From Candidatus Falkowiibacteriota bacterium (lineage in GTDB: Bacteria; Patescibacteriota; Patescibacteriia; Patescibacteriales; UBA12465), in the NCBI GenBank assembly GCA_026396875.1, contig JAPLVY010000008.1, positions 1 through 41,089 of the forward strand: a stretch of 41,089 nt of DNA. The letters run 5' to 3'. The notes beneath the pieces are model-generated. The model was not told where the DNA came from, made no database searches, and worked only from the letters and a program-made list of their open reading frames with translations. The translations under genes were made by a program, and so were the position numbers. Position 1 is the stretch's first letter. Each line of letters begins with the position of its first letter. This document shows positions 8,106-17,631 of the stretch, one piece after another.

Positions 8106-8291
8106 TTATTTTTGTTTATTTAACAAAGTGAAAACTTGGGCAATCAAAGCTCTGAGAACGCGAATTTCTCGAACATTCTTCAATTGCTTATTGGAGTCCT
8201 TGAAGCGGAGTTCGCGCAACTTCTCACGAGAATCAGCCAAAAGCTTGTGGAGCTCGCTAGTACTTTTTTGTTGTAATTCTTTAAATTCCAT
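8106..8291 (-). CDS. rpmC: 50S ribosomal protein L29
   Basis: L29 (61 aa) surrounds the peptide exit tunnel and contributes to the docking site of export factors. It is all helical: MEFKELQQKSTSELHKLLADSREKLRELRFK, then the second helix with REIRVLRALIAQVFTLLNKQ. The ATG at 8291 gives the canonical N-terminus; an in-frame TTG at 8300 would add three residues. It sits between rplP and rpsQ, as in other bacteria. Confidence 0.95.
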   Translation of the reverse strand: MEFKELQQKSTSELHKLLADSREKLRELRFKDSNKQLKNVREIRVLRALIAQVFTLLNKQK

Positions 8292-8314
8292 ATTGATCAA
8301 AAAATTAGTGGTGC

Positions 8315-8722
8315 TTACTCTTTAGTAACGAAGGCGCATTTAACCGGTAATTTGTGGCTAGCCTTTTCCATTGCTTCTTTGGCAGCGCTTGCCTCTACTC
8401 CTTCCATTTCGAACATCACGGTTCCTGGCTTAACACAGGCAACATAGTGATCAACAGAACCTTTACCTTTACCCATCGGGATTTCTCCACCCTTAACGGT
8501 AACTGGCTTGTCGGGAAAGATGCGAATCCAAATCTTACCACCCTTCTTTACATATCTAGTCAAAACACGGCGGGCAGATTCGATTTGGCGGGCAGAAATC
8601 CAGTGAGCATCAAGAGTCTTGAGTCCGTAGCTGCCGAAGCTGACATTGATCATACGGGTCGCGACACCGCCACGGCGACGTTTGTGATCTTTTCTATATT
8701 TAGTTTTCTTTGGCATTAACAT
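8315..8722 (-). CDS. rplP: 50S ribosomal protein L16
   Basis: L16 (135 aa) lies by the A-site tRNA elbow and aminoacyl end. It begins MLMPKKTKYRKDHKRRRGG, matching the family's MLQPKRTKFRK start, so I kept the upstream ATG at 8722 rather than that at 8716. The segments RQIESARRVLTRYVKKGGKIWIRIFPDKPVTVKG and GKGKGSVDHYVACVKPG are conserved. The length is normal. Confidence 0.97.
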   Translation of the reverse strand: MLMPKKTKYRKDHKRRRGGVATRMINVSFGSYGLKTLDAHWISARQIESARRVLTRYVKKGGKIWIRIFPDKPVTVKGGEIPMGKGKGSVDHYVACVKPGTVMFEMEGVEASAAKEAMEKASHKLPVKCAFVTKE

Positions 8723-8751
8723 ATTTCTTGTCTTGCTTTTTTAAAAGCTAA

Positions 8752-9432
8752 TTAATTCTGAAGCACTTCTCCTTTTGTTTCTTTGTCTTTCTCAAAGATT
8801 TCACCACGATAGATCCAAGCTTTGATACCGATAGCACCATAGGTGGTGTGAGCGGCACCGCGAGCATAATCGATATCGGCGCGTAAGGTATGTAATGGGA
8901 CTTTTCCAAAAACTAATTTCTCGGTGCGGGCAATTTCTGCGCCGTTCAAGCGTCCAGAAACCACAACTTTCACTCCCTGAGCACCACCACGTTCAACGCG
9001 GCCAAGAGCCTGTTTCATTACTTTACGAAAAGGAACACGTTTTTCAATTTCTAGAATCATCGACTGGACAAGAATCTGGGAACTTAGATTTGGACGGGAA
9101 ACTTCTTTAATGTTTAAGCTAATTTCTCCTGGACGAAAGCTCTTTAAGAATTTGGTGTGCAATTTTTTCTTGAGTTCTTCAACTCCGTTACCACCGCGTC
9201 CGATAATCAAACCAGGCTTTCCGGTCCAGATATCAACCTGGATCTTGGTGCTAGTGCGGATTATTTCCACCCGATCAATTCCGGCTTCTTTAAATTCCTT
9301 GATCATGTATTTGCGAACAGCAATATCTTGCTTAATCGCTTTAATATATTCATCGCCAGCCTTGAACCATACAGAAGGCCAAGTCTTGGTGATGCCCATG
9401 CGGAATATTTTTGGATTTACTTTTCTGCCCAT
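8752..9432 (-). CDS. rpsC: 30S ribosomal protein S3
   Basis: S3 (226 aa) forms part of the mRNA entry tunnel. It starts MGRKVNPKIFRMGI and contains a KH-type RNA-binding motif with GLIIGRGGNGVEELKKKL around residues 75-92. The C-terminal domain shows the family signature, including GRLNGAEIARTEK and the region up to GIKAWIYRGE. The order rplV-rpsC-rplP is canonical. Confidence 0.97.
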   Translation of the reverse strand: MGRKVNPKIFRMGITKTWPSVWFKAGDEYIKAIKQDIAVRKYMIKEFKEAGIDRVEIIRTSTKIQVDIWTGKPGLIIGRGGNGVEELKKKLHTKFLKSFRPGEISLNIKEVSRPNLSSQILVQSMILEIEKRVPFRKVMKQALGRVERGGAQGVKVVVSGRLNGAEIARTEKLVFGKVPLHTLRADIDYARGAAHTTYGAIGIKAWIYRGEIFEKDKETKGEVLQN

Positions 9433-9470
9433 AGTGAGTGTAATTAGTTTGAATCAATATTATTTTCGGC

Positions 9471-9995
9471 TTAACCGACTTTGCGATTAAAAACTTTTTT
9501 AGCGAAACCGCCACCGCTTTTTGATTCTCCTTTTTTGGCGGTATTTTTTTCTGATTTTTCGGAATCGGTTTTTTTGGTGCTCTTCTTGGCTTCTTCGGCG
9601 ATAGCTTCTAGTTTTACCGGCGCATCTGCCTTAACTTCTTTCTTTTTGGTAGCACCACTCTCACGAATTTCTCCGAGAACTAAATGAATATGACAGGAAC
9701 GCTTGCGGATAGTAGTTGCTCTACCATGAGCGCGTGGCATCCAGCGCTTAAGAGTCTGGCCCTCGTCAACCATCACTGATTTAACCAAAAGGTTGTCGCG
9801 ATTAATACCATAAAGATTGTCGGCGTTAGCAATTCCGGATTCAATCAATTTCTTGAGTGGTTCGGCGGCTAATTTGTTGGCGAAGCGAAGTTGATTAATC
9901 GCTTTATCAACTGGCATCTTTCGCACCAAGTCCGCGACTAAGCGCACCTTGCGAGGTGACATCCTTAATTGATTTAAACTTGCTTTTATTTCCAT
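9471..9995 (-). CDS. rplV: 50S ribosomal protein L22 with long charged C-terminal tail
   Basis: L22 (174 aa) lines the peptide exit tunnel through its beta-hairpin loop. The core (residues 1 to about 112) has SPRKVRLVADLVRKM, then the hairpin region KRWMPRAHGRATTIRKRSCHIHLVLGE, which contains the tunnel tip. About 60 residues follow that are rich in Lys, Ala, Glu and Ser; ordinary L22 ends at about 110 aa. The tail would lie at the solvent side and is probably disordered. Confidence 0.97.
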   Translation of the reverse strand: MEIKASLNQLRMSPRKVRLVADLVRKMPVDKAINQLRFANKLAAEPLKKLIESGIANADNLYGINRDNLLVKSVMVDEGQTLKRWMPRAHGRATTIRKRSCHIHLVLGEIRESGATKKKEVKADAPVKLEAIAEEAKKSTKKTDSEKSEKNTAKKGESKSGGGFAKKVFNRKVG

Positions 9996-10022
9996 AGGAT
10001 TCGTGATTAATATAAGAAGGGA

Positions 10023-10310
10023 TTACTTTTTGCCCTGAGCCTGAGACTTAGCCATTTTACCACCATGAGAAACAAATTTCTTGGTAGCGGCAAATTCTCC
10101 AAAACGATGGCCAACCATGTTTTCTACAACATAAACCGGAACATGAATTTTTCCGTTATGGACACCGAAAGTGAAACCAACCATCGCTGGGGTGATAGAA
10201 CAAGCGCGATCCCAAATTTTGATCACCGCCTTATCGCCAGGTTTGGCGTCGGTTACTTTTTTGATGATGCGAGGATTAATATATGGTCCCTTTTTCAAAC
10301 TTCTTGACAT
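10023..10310 (-). CDS. rpsS: 30S ribosomal protein S19
   Basis: S19 (95 aa) is a head protein that contacts S13 and the A-site finger. It opens MSRSLKKGPYINPRIIKKV and has the signature HNGKIHVPVYVVENMVGHRFGEFAATKKFVSHGG. The length is typical. It sits between rplB and rplV. Confidence 0.97.
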   Translation of the reverse strand: MSRSLKKGPYINPRIIKKVTDAKPGDKAVIKIWDRACSITPAMVGFTFGVHNGKIHVPVYVVENMVGHRFGEFAATKKFVSHGGKMAKSQAQGKK

Positions 10311-10336
10311 AAATTTATTTGAGAGAATTGTATTAA

Positions 10337-11173
10337 TTATTTTCTCTTAGTGCGGCGTTTAACGATTAGTTTATTGGAGCGACGTTTCTTTCTGGTTTTT
10401 ACGCCGAGAGCAGGCTTACCCCACTTAGTTTTTGGATGACGTAAACCGATTGATTGGTTGCCTTCACCGCCACCGTGTGGATGATCAACTGGGTTCATGG
10501 CAGTACCGCGAACAGTTGGACGAATACCTTTCAAGCGGCTTCGGCCAGCTTTGCCTAAAACGATATGGCGACTTTCTGGATTACTAACCTGACCAACTGT
10601 GCATAAGCACTCTTTTCTCACCAAACGAATTTCGCCACTTGGCATCTTTAACTGAGCATACTTATCTTCAACACCCATGACAAATACTACATTACCGGCA
10701 CCACGACAAATCTTTGCACCCTTGCCTGGCTCTAGCTCAACGTTATGGATTGGCATACCGGCAGGGATAAATTGCACTGGCATGGCGTTTCCGGTTTTAA
10801 TTTCAATTAATTCCTGTGAACTCACAATGGTATCACCAACCTTCAAACCCAGAGGCATAATGATGTAGCGTTTCTCGCCATCGGCATAATGAAGTAAGCA
10901 AATTCTGGAACCGCGACCTGGATCATACTCAATGGTAGCAACCTTCGCTGGAACACCAAATTTTTCGCGCTTAAAATCAATGGTACGAATAAATTGCTTG
11001 GCACCACCGCCGATATGACGAACGGTGATTTTTCCTTGAGCATTTCTACCACCGGTTTTTTTCTTGATGACCAGCAAACTTTTTTCTGGAGTGCGGCTAG
11101 TGATGTCCGCGAAATCATCAAAAGTAGCTTCGCGTCGGCCCGGAGTATTCGGTTTTACTTTTTTAATTCCCAT
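10337..11173 (-). CDS. rplB: 50S ribosomal protein L2
   Basis: L2 (278 aa) is needed for subunit association and peptidyl-transferase assembly. The OB and SH3-like domains are complete, with [19 protein letters not shown] at about 40-60 and the signature near the C-terminus, [13 protein letters not shown], whose His lies near the peptidyl transferase centre. The tail [20 protein letters not shown] is strongly basic, as expected. Confidence 0.98.
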   Translation of the reverse strand: MGIKKVKPNTPGRREATFDDFADITSRTPEKSLLVIKKKTGGRNAQGKITVRHIGGGAKQFIRTIDFKREKFGVPAKVATIEYDPGRGSRICLLHYADGEKRYIIMPLGLKVGDTIVSSQELIEIKTGNAMPVQFIPAGMPIHNVELEPGKGAKICRGAGNVVFVMGVEDKYAQLKMPSGEIRLVRKECLCTVGQVSNPESRHIVLGKAGRSRLKGIRPTVRGTAMNPVDHPHGGGEGNQSIGLRHPKTKWGKPALGVKTRKKRRSNKLIVKRRTKRK

Positions 11174-11196
11174 ATGTATTCAATAAAAATTTTCAA

Positions 11197-11616
11197 TTAG
11201 ACTCCTTCGTAGATGCTGATGCTATTGCCCTTGGCTAAAGTAACAATCGCTTTTTTGAAATCTTTGCGCTTTCCCTTGATGCGACCGCGAACAACAGTTT
11301 TTCCTTCACAGCGAATCAAGTTTACCTTATCAACTTTGACGCCATAAACCGCGGCTACTGCTTTGGCAACTTCAATTTTGTTGGAGTCCAGGCTAACCAT
11401 AAAAACATATTTGTTTTCGGTTCCCAAATGAGCAGCTTTCTCGGTAATCATCGGTTTTACTAAAACACGATAAGCAGAAGATGATTTTACTCCATCCTTT
11501 GCCTTGGACACTTTAGCGCCAGGGGTGGAGTCGGAATATAAATCCTTCATGCTTTTTTCTTCTTTTTTTACCACCGGTTTCTTGACCGGATTCTTTTCAG
11601 TAGAGCTTGTAGCCAT
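11197..11616 (-). CDS. rplW: 50S ribosomal protein L23 with N-terminal extension
   Basis: L23 (139 aa) sits at the exit tunnel and docks trigger factor and SRP. The family core begins near residue 48: YRVLVKPMITEKAAHLGTENKYVFMVSLDSNKIEVAKAVAAVYGVKVDKVN. The first 45 residues are a Lys/Ser/Pro-rich tail. I chose the ATG at 11616; an in-frame TTG at 11640 would add eight unlikely residues. It follows rplD by 27 bp with no visible ribosome-binding site. Confidence 0.95.
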   Translation of the reverse strand: MATSSTEKNPVKKPVVKKEEKSMKDLYSDSTPGAKVSKAKDGVKSSSAYRVLVKPMITEKAAHLGTENKYVFMVSLDSNKIEVAKAVAAVYGVKVDKVNLIRCEGKTVVRGRIKGKRKDFKKAIVTLAKGNSISIYEGV

Positions 11617-11643
11617 ATGTTTATATAAATGCTGCTTCAATAA

Positions 11644-12288
11644 TTATTTACTGTACTGCTCGGCAATCTTCTTAACCGCTTCTTCGGTCATAATCAGATT
11701 GCGATATTTTAAAATATCCAGGATGTTTAAGTTTTCTAAATTAATAATTTCTACACCCTTCAAATTGCGACCAGAGTATTTTACCTTTTCGTCTTTCTCT
11801 GAGTTAACCAGTAAAACACTGCGGCGATCATTGGCTAGAACTTCTTTTTCAACTGCACTCAAGAAAGTATTAAAATCTTTGGTTTTAAATTCTTCAAAAA
11901 CTAACTTATCCAAAGCTACAAAGCTGGAATTAGCGATTTTATCAGAGATCGACATTAACAAGGCCTTCTGCTTCATTTTCTTGTTAATCTTAACACTAAA
12001 ATTGCGATCGCTGGTTGGACCAAAGGTCACACCACCACCACGCCATAAAGGAGAGCGGCTAGAACCAACACGAGCGCGACCAGTTCCTTTTTGTTTCCAG
12101 GGCTTTTTACCACCACCACGAACTTCGCTGCGGTCTTTAGTGTCGGCAAGAACTTGTCTTTCGTTGGACATCTGAGCAATAACCGCCTGATGAATCAACT
12201 CGGGATTGGATTTCAAACCAAAAACCTTATCAGAAACTTCTAATTCGCTTACTTCTTTGGCGCTTTGATTATAAACTTTGATTTTCAT
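11644..12288 (-). CDS. rplD: 50S ribosomal protein L4
   Basis: L4 (214 aa) lines the exit tunnel constriction and in E. coli also represses the S10 operon. The start at 12288 gives MKIKVYNQSAKEVSE, the usual N-terminus; the ATG at 12321 would add eleven atypical residues. The tunnel loop is intact: RGGGKKPWKQKGTGRARVGSSRSPLWRGGGVTFGP. The C-terminal Rossmann-like half has NLENLNILDILKYRNLIMTEEAVKKI. Confidence 0.97.
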   Translation of the reverse strand: MKIKVYNQSAKEVSELEVSDKVFGLKSNPELIHQAVIAQMSNERQVLADTKDRSEVRGGGKKPWKQKGTGRARVGSSRSPLWRGGGVTFGPTSDRNFSVKINKKMKQKALLMSISDKIANSSFVALDKLVFEEFKTKDFNTFLSAVEKEVLANDRRSVLLVNSEKDEKVKYSGRNLKGVEIINLENLNILDILKYRNLIMTEEAVKKIAEQYSK

Positions 12289-12345
12289 CTTATAGGGAAT
12301 GGCTTGCCTGACAATTTTCATTGAAATGGCTAAGCCCGTCTTAGA

Positions 12346-13149
12346 TTATTCTTGGCTAGTTTCTGCTACCGGTGCTTCCGCTACTGGCTCAGAAATAGTA
12401 GTTTCTTCGGCTACTGGGTTGGCGGTAACTTCTTCTATTACCTCGGCAACTTCTGGAACTTCTGTTTCCAGAATTCTCACTTCTTCTTCAGCCTTCGGCA
12501 GTTCTTTTACTAATTTTAATTCGCCTTCAGTTTTAATAGCAACCAAGCCGGAGATTGGACCAGGAATTGCCCCTTTAATATAGATAAGTCCTTTTTCTTC
12601 ATCAATAGCAATAATTTCTAAGTTGGAGACAGTAACTTGTGCATTACCCATTTGACCAGCCATTCTAGTGCCTTTGAAAACGTGAGCTGGGCCTTTTGGA
12701 CCAATGGAACCAGGCATACGAAGCTGATCTTTGTTACCATGGCTCTTTCTGCCACCCTGAAAATGATGACGTTTAACTACGCCCTGAAAACCCTTACCCT
12801 TGGAAGTAGCAGTTACGGTGACTTTCTCTCCCTTGGCAAAAATACCAGCAAGAATCAGATCTCCAACTTCAGCAGAGACTTCTGGGGTGCGGAATTCTTT
12901 CAAATTTCTGGCACTGTGGTTTTCTGGGGCTAGAGCGCTAGCGCCACGCAAATGACCAAGCTGTGGCTTGGCAACGTTTTTATTCTTCTTCCAGCCAAAA
13001 CTGATCTGTAGGGCGGAATATCCATCCTTCTTTTCGCTTTTGATCTGGGTGACTACACATGGACCAGCGGAAACTGGAGTAACAGCAACAACGCGGTCAC
13101 CTTCCCAAAGCTGAGTCATGGTTAATTTTTTTCCTAAAATAAACTTCAT
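12346..13149 (-). CDS. rplC: 50S ribosomal protein L3 with acidic C-terminal tail
   Basis: L3 (267 aa) helps organise the peptidyl transferase centre. The start at 13149 yields MKFILGKKLTMTQLWEGD. The long internal loop has the signature FQGVVKRHHFQGGRKSHGNKDQLRMPGSIG. After the fold ends near residue 207 there are about 60 residues rich in Glu, Val, Ala and Pro, absent from E. coli L3 (209 aa). The in-frame extension upstream to 13194 is not family-like. A 209-bp gap separates it from rpsJ, far more than other spacers in this block. Confidence 0.96.
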   Translation of the reverse strand: MKFILGKKLTMTQLWEGDRVVAVTPVSAGPCVVTQIKSEKKDGYSALQISFGWKKNKNVAKPQLGHLRGASALAPENHSARNLKEFRTPEVSAEVGDLILAGIFAKGEKVTVTATSKGKGFQGVVKRHHFQGGRKSHGNKDQLRMPGSIGPKGPAHVFKGTRMAGQMGNAQVTVSNLEIIAIDEEKGLIYIKGAIPGPISGLVAIKTEGELKLVKELPKAEEEVRILETEVPEVAEVIEEVTANPVAEETTISEPVAEAPVAETSQE

Positions 13150-13358
13150 ATAAATAAAAACTGGTCGGAAACCAGCCTTAAAAACAAAAATCAAAAAATG
13201 AATACTTACAGGATGCTTTAATTTTTAGTTCTTATTGTATGGCGGTTTTACCTCCGATTGCGTAAACGAATCCTACTTGCACACTTTCTCCTGTAATATT
13301 AGGGGAGTTATGCGAGTCATTTTCGGACGCTTAAAAATTTTAATCTAACAATACTATT
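13150..13358 (-). promoter_or_regulatory. Long rpsJ-rplC spacer with hairpins, possible leader of rplC
   Basis: This 209-base spacer holds no convincing gene. On the transcribed strand it contains GGAGGTAAAACCGCC (a small hairpin with one mismatch) and, 11 bases before the rplC start, CTGGT-TTCCG-ACCAG at 13161-13175 followed by TTTTTATTTA, which resembles a weak intrinsic terminator. In E. coli an attenuator controlled by L4 lies upstream of rpsJ; here a similar position would be after rpsJ. A 31-codon open frame without an ATG also crosses the spacer. The regulatory role is inferred. Confidence 0.35.
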
Positions 13359-13694
13359 TTACTGCATTTTTATCTCCAAGTCAACCCCTGCTGGAAGATT
13401 CAAGTTGGTAAGATCTTCAATGGTCTTGGCGGATGGATCAACAATGTCAATAATCCTCTTGTGAACCCTCATTTCAAATTGGTCACGAGAGTCTTTGTGA
13501 ACAAAAGTGGAACGGTTAACCGTATACTTTCTTTTTTCTGTTGGCAAAGGGATAGGACCAAAAAACTGAGCATCGCTTCTTTCAATGGTGTCCACAATAG
13601 TTTTGGTGGATTGATCAATGATTTTGTGATCAAAAGCTTTAATTTTGATTCTGATTCTCTGTTTAAATTCTTTGTCTTCTTTTTTCTCTGGCAT
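13359..13694 (-). CDS. rpsJ: 30S ribosomal protein S10
   Basis: S10 (111 aa) is a 30S head protein that in E. coli also joins NusB in antitermination. The family's [68 protein letters not shown] region is clear, and the protein closes with [15 protein letters not shown]. About ten extra charged residues precede the core. It is the first S10-block gene, downstream of tuf. Confidence 0.97.
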   Translation of the reverse strand: MPEKKEDKEFKQRIRIKIKAFDHKIIDQSTKTIVDTIERSDAQFFGPIPLPTEKRKYTVNRSTFVHKDSRDQFEMRVHKRIIDIVDPSAKTIEDLTNLNLPAGVDLEIKMQ

Positions 13695-13742
13695 AGAAAT
13701 AATGAACTAGTTTATAAATATTTTTATTTAAAACAAACACAG

Positions 13743-13773
13743 CTAGCCCGCCTTCTTGGACAGAAAGCGGGCT
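13743..13773 (-). terminator. Hairpin after tuf, probable intrinsic terminator or partial terminator
   Basis: TAGCCCGC and GCGGGCTA form an eight-base GC-rich stem beginning about seven bases after the tuf stop. The following transcript sequence, GCTGTGTTTGTTTT, has an interrupted T tract. Leaky termination here would set the ratio of EF-Tu to S10-operon transcripts. A weak TATAAA at about 13706-13711 may give the S10 block some additional transcription. Confidence 0.6.
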
Positions 13774-13780
13774 AAAGTGA

Positions 13781-14968
13781 TTATTTTTGGATTTTTGTTA
13801 CCACGCCGGCACCGACAGTGCGGCCACCTTCGCGAATAGCAAATCTCTGTTTTTCTTCCAAAGCAACTGGAGAGATCAATTTGATCTTCAAGTTAGCAGT
13901 ATCTCCTGGCATAACCATTTCGACACCTGCTGGCAATTCAATTTCACCAGTAACATCAGTGGTACGAATATAGAATTGTGGCTTATAGCCCTTGAAGAAA
14001 GGTTTGTGGCGACCACCTTCATCTTTGCCCAAGATATAAACTTCGGCTTCGAATTCGGAGTGAGGAGTGATTGAACCTGGTTTACAAAGAACCTGACCAC
14101 GTTCAATTTCATTCTTCTTGGTACCGCGGAGGAGTAAACCAGCGTTATCACCGGCTTGACCCTGATCTAACTGCTTGTTGAACATTTCAACACCAGTAAC
14201 AACAGTCTTTTTGGTGTCCATCAAACCAACGATTTCAACTTCTTCGCCGACTTTGATGATACCGCGTTCAATACGACCAGTCACAACGGTGCCGCGACCT
14301 TCGATTGAAAAGATATCTTCAACTGGCATTAAGAAAGGATGATCAACATCGCGAGCTGGAGTTGGGATATAAGAATCGATAGCCTCCATTAATTTCATTA
14401 CTGGCTCAGCATCTGGACCGGTTGGATTTTCCAAGGCCTTCAAAGCGCTGCCGCGAATGATTGGAGTTGTATCACCTGGGAATTCCCATTTCTTAAGGAG
14501 GTCACGAACTTCTTCTTCAACCAGGTCAATAAGTTCTTTGTCTTCCACCATATCGCATTTGTTCAAGAAAACAACGATATAAGGAACACCAACTTGTTTG
14601 GCAAGCAAAATGTGTTCGCGGGTCTGAGGCATAGGGCCGTCAGTGGCGGAAACAACTAAAATCGCGCCATCCATCTGAGCAGCACCAGTGATCATGTTCT
14701 TAACATAATCGGCGTGTCCAGGACAATCGACGTGAGCATAGTGACGAGTTGCTGATTCGTATTCAACGTGAGCGGTAGCGATAGTAATACCGCGAGCTTT
14801 TTCTTCTGGAGCGGAATCAATTTCGTTAACGCCTTTTTTGGAAGCGCTCATTCCATTGGCACCAAAAACAGCCAACATAGCGGCGGTCAAGGTGGTTTTC
14901 CCGTGGTCAACGTGGCCAATAGTACCAATGTTAACGTGAGGTTTCGAACGGTCAAATTTTTCTGCCAT
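13781..14968 (-). CDS. tuf: Elongation factor Tu
   Basis: EF-Tu (395 aa) delivers aminoacyl-tRNA to the ribosome. The start at 14968 gives [13 protein letters not shown]; eight upstream residues from 14992 are not family-like. G1 is GHVDHGKT (residues 18-25), switch [15 protein letters not shown]4 NKCD and G5 GSALKAL. Domain 2 has [12 protein letters not shown], and domain 3 ends with [15 protein letters not shown]. The length is normal. It is preceded by a structured 93-base spacer and has no Shine-Dalgarno sequence. Confidence 0.98.
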   Translation of the reverse strand: MAEKFDRSKPHVNIGTIGHVDHGKTTLTAAMLAVFGANGMSASKKGVNEIDSAPEEKARGITIATAHVEYESATRHYAHVDCPGHADYVKNMITGAAQMDGAILVVSATDGPMPQTREHILLAKQVGVPYIVVFLNKCDMVEDKELIDLVEEEVRDLLKKWEFPGDTTPIIRGSALKALENPTGPDAEPVMKLMEAIDSYIPTPARDVDHPFLMPVEDIFSIEGRGTVVTGRIERGIIKVGEEVEIVGLMDTKKTVVTGVEMFNKQLDQGQAGDNAGLLLRGTKKNEIERGQVLCKPGSITPHSEFEAEVYILGKDEGGRHKPFFKGYKPQFYIRTTDVTGEIELPAGVEMVMPGDTANLKIKLISPVALEEKQRFAIREGGRTVGAGVVTKIQK

Positions 14969-14979
14969 TTGTTTTATGT

Positions 14980-15030
14980 TTACGACCCTCAACTAAATGA
15001 GGTTTCTTTCCTTAGGGAAACCAGTCGTAA
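14980..15030 (-). promoter_or_regulatory. Stem-loop structure in the tuf leader
   Basis: TTACGAC at 14980-14986 pairs perfectly with GTCGTAA at 15024-15030. Between them CCTCA/TGAGG (14987-15002) and GGTTTC/GAAACC (15001-15022) can each form a hairpin; they share two G residues, so the two inner stems partly exclude each other. The structure ends 11 bases before the tuf ATG, so it could control EF-Tu synthesis. No known riboswitch class is recognised. Confidence 0.4.
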
Positions 15031-15061
15031 TTAATTAATTATTTATAAATATTTACTAATA

Positions 15062-15436
15062 TTACTCAATTATTTCTTCGGCCGCTTGTTTTGCTGACCC
15101 GGGAATCTGCCAATTTTTCGGTTTTTCTGACGATTTTGGGGGACCCTGGGTGAAATATTGGCTACCAATAGCAGTCTCTTCGGCTAAATACTGAGAATTT
15201 TCTTGATTTTTCCACTCCAACAAGTCACGATTTATCTTATCAGCTATGCCATCTTCTGTCAAACCTAGGGGGGCCACTGAAATCTCAGATTTTAACTCTT
15301 TAACGCCTAGTTCCCTCTCGTAGACCTCTAGAGGCAAGACCACGAAAGAATTCTCCGGCTGAAGACTATCGAAAAATACCATTTTATCACCAGTCTTCTT
15401 GATTAAGCGGATAATCCGCTGAAAATTCTCGTCCAT
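15062..15436 (-). CDS. Hypothetical protein between fusA and tuf, 124 aa
   Basis: The function is unknown. The N-terminal half (FQRIIRLIKKTGDKMVFFD, then SFVVLPLEVYEREL) has the shape of a short antitoxin-like alpha/beta module: a helix, a strand, then a 'V-x-L-P-L-x-x-Y-E' helix start similar to Phd/YefM proteins. The second half is low complexity, rich in Gln, Glu, Ser and Pro, and probably disordered. There is no toxin partner beside it; it lies inside the str operon, 39 bp after fusA and 93 bp before tuf. Its conserved-looking operon position suggests a role linked to translation, but this is an inference. Confidence 0.75.
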   Translation of the reverse strand: MDENFQRIIRLIKKTGDKMVFFDSLQPENSFVVLPLEVYERELGVKELKSEISVAPLGLTEDGIADKINRDLLEWKNQENSQYLAEETAIGSQYFTQGPPKSSEKPKNWQIPGSAKQAAEEIIE

Positions 15437-15475
15437 ACATTTGAAGATTCGTTAATATGGCGCGAAACCAAAATT

Positions 15476-17557
15476 TTATCTAGCGCTCTTGGTTTTGATG
15501 GTTTCCAGAATATTTCTTGGCACTTCGCTATACTGCAGGAATTCCATGGAGTAATTAGCGCGGCCCTGGGACATCGAACGAAGTGAAGTGGCATAGCCAA
15601 ACATTTCGGCGAGTGGTACTTTGGCGTGAATCAACTTTATCTTGTTCGGTCTGTCACTCATCTCTTCGATTTGCCCACGCTTGGAATTCAAATCACCAAT
15701 TATATTTCCCATGTAATCTTCTGGGGTGGAGACTTCTACTTTCATTACTGGTTCCAATAATACTGCACCAGCTTTTTGACAAGCATCTTTGAAGGCAAAG
15801 ATACCGGCCATTTTAAAGGCGAGTTCAGAAGAATCAACTTCGTGATAAGAACCATAGAAGACCGCTACCTTCACATCCACAATTGGATAACCAGCAACGA
15901 CACCACTCTGAAGAGCCTCTCTGACACCCTTTTCAATCGCTGGAATATATTCCTTTGGAATAACTCCGCCCTTAACTTCATCAACAAATAAATATCCTTC
16001 GCCAGTTTCACGAGGTTCAACGCGCAAGGAACAATGTCCATACTGACCTTTACCGCCGGATTGCTTAATGTATTTATGTTCGGCTTCAGCAATTTTGGTG
16101 ATAGTTTCACGATAGGAAACTTGAGGGTTACCAACATTAGCTTCAACACCAAATTCGCGTTTCATGCGGTCAACGATGATATCAAGATGAAGTTCACCCA
16201 TTCCGGAAATCAAAACTTGATTAGTTTCTTCGTCAGTTTCAACACGGAAAGTTGGGTCTTCTTCGGCTAAACGCTGCAAAGCGACACCCATTTTTTCCTG
16301 ATCGGCCTTGGTTTTTGGCTCAACAGCAATCTTGATAACTGGCTCTGGGAAAACGATATTTTCCAAAAACATCTGACGTGATTCATCACACAAAGTGTTG
16401 CCAGTGGTTGTGTTCTTTAGTCCAATAACAGCGGCAATATCCCCAGCGTAAACCTCTTTAACTTCTTCGCGGTGATTAGCGTGCATACGAACTAAACGGC
16501 CAACGCGTTCTTTGTTTCCAGTTTTTGAATTGACGATATACGAACCAGCAGTTAGAACACCGCTATAAACACGAACGAAACATAACTTACCAACAAAAGG
16601 GTCGGTGGCAATTTTAAAGGCTAGGCCAGCAAAAGGCTGGTTGTCGTCGGCCAAGACTTTGTATGTCTTTTCCGGATCATCAACATCAATACCTTCAATT
16701 TCTGGAGTTTCCAGTGGTGACGGTAAGTATTCATTTACTGCATCAAGCATCAATTGAACGCCGATATTTTGCAAAGCGGTTCCACAGAAAACTGGATAGA
16801 TTTGGTTAGTAATCACACCTTGATGAATCGCTTTCTTTAACTCTTCAACGCCAATTTCTTCACCGTTTAAATATTTTTCCATCACTGCCTCGTCACATTC
16901 AACAGCTTTTTCAACGAGTTCAGCGCGATATTTTTCAACATTAGCTTTCAGGTCATCAGGGATTGGAATTTCAATAATATTTTCTCCATTCTGGCCTTTG
17001 AATTCGTAAGCTTTCTGATCAAGCAAATCAACAATACCAAAAAGATGATCTTCGGCACCGATTGGCAATTGAGCAGCAACTGCTTTTGGGCTCAAACGAT
17101 CGCGAATGGAAGCAAGACTCATATAGAAGTCAGCACCCATCTTGTCCATTTTGTTTACAAAACAAAGACGTGGGACATGATATTTATCAGCCTGACGCCA
17201 AACAGTTTCGGATTGTGGTTCAACACCGGCCTGTCCATCAAAAACAGCGACAGCGCCGTCAAGGACACGCAAAGAGCGCTCTACCTCAACAGTAAAGTCC
17301 ACGTGACCAGGAGTATCGATAATATTGATTTTATTCCCCTTCCAGAAACAAGTGGTGGCAGCAGAAGTGATGGTAATACCACGTTCTTTTTCCTGTTCCA
17401 TCCAGTCCATTTCGGCAGCACCTTCGTGCACTTCACCGATCTTGTGCTTTTTACCAGTGTAAAATAAAACACGTTCGGTAAAAGTAGTTTTTCCAGCATC
17501 AATGTGAGCCATGATACCGATGTTTCTAATTTTGTCTAAGGAATAATCGCGGGGCAT
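15476..17557 (-). CDS. fusA: Elongation factor G
   Basis: EF-G (693 aa) drives tRNA-mRNA translocation and, with RRF, ribosome recycling. The P-loop is AHIDAGKT at residues 17-24; G3 DTPGHVDF, G4 NKMD and a G5-like CGTALQN follow. All five domains are present; domain IV has the expected RETI...[15 protein letters not shown] stretch and domain V the [10 protein letters not shown] segment. The length is standard. It is third in the str operon. Its 222-base upstream spacer contains a 113-bp repeat, two short palindromes and AT-rich sequence, with no Shine-Dalgarno motif. Confidence 0.98.
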   Translation of the reverse strand: MPRDYSLDKIRNIGIMAHIDAGKTTFTERVLFYTGKKHKIGEVHEGAAEMDWMEQEKERGITITSAATTCFWKGNKINIIDTPGHVDFTVEVERSLRVLDGAVAVFDGQAGVEPQSETVWRQADKYHVPRLCFVNKMDKMGADFYMSLASIRDRLSPKAVAAQLPIGAEDHLFGIVDLLDQKAYEFKGQNGENIIEIPIPDDLKANVEKYRAELVEKAVECDEAVMEKYLNGEEIGVEELKKAIHQGVITNQIYPVFCGTALQNIGVQLMLDAVNEYLPSPLETPEIEGIDVDDPEKTYKVLADDNQPFAGLAFKIATDPFVGKLCFVRVYSGVLTAGSYIVNSKTGNKERVGRLVRMHANHREEVKEVYAGDIAAVIGLKNTTTGNTLCDESRQMFLENIVFPEPVIKIAVEPKTKADQEKMGVALQRLAEEDPTFRVETDEETNQVLISGMGELHLDIIVDRMKREFGVEANVGNPQVSYRETITKIAEAEHKYIKQSGGKGQYGHCSLRVEPRETGEGYLFVDEVKGGVIPKEYIPAIEKGVREALQSGVVAGYPIVDVKVAVFYGSYHEVDSSELAFKMAGIFAFKDACQKAGAVLLEPVMKVEVSTPEDYMGNIIGDLNSKRGQIEEMSDRPNKIKLIHAKVPLAEMFGYATSLRSMSQGRANYSMEFLQYSEVPRNILETIKTKSAR

Positions 17558-17631
17558 AAATGTTTTTAGAAAATTATGAATTTATTGATTATATATTTGA
17601 GAACTGAAAGCAAACAATTTTTTTTGTTTTT

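Noticed and set aside
13195-13358. Short coding gene in the rpsJ-rplC spacer
   Set aside because: The longest frame has no ATG and only a late GTG; 31 codons without stop is not improbable by chance.
15062-15436. Toxin-antitoxin pair between fusA and tuf
   Set aside because: Only one gene is present and no toxin-like neighbour exists.
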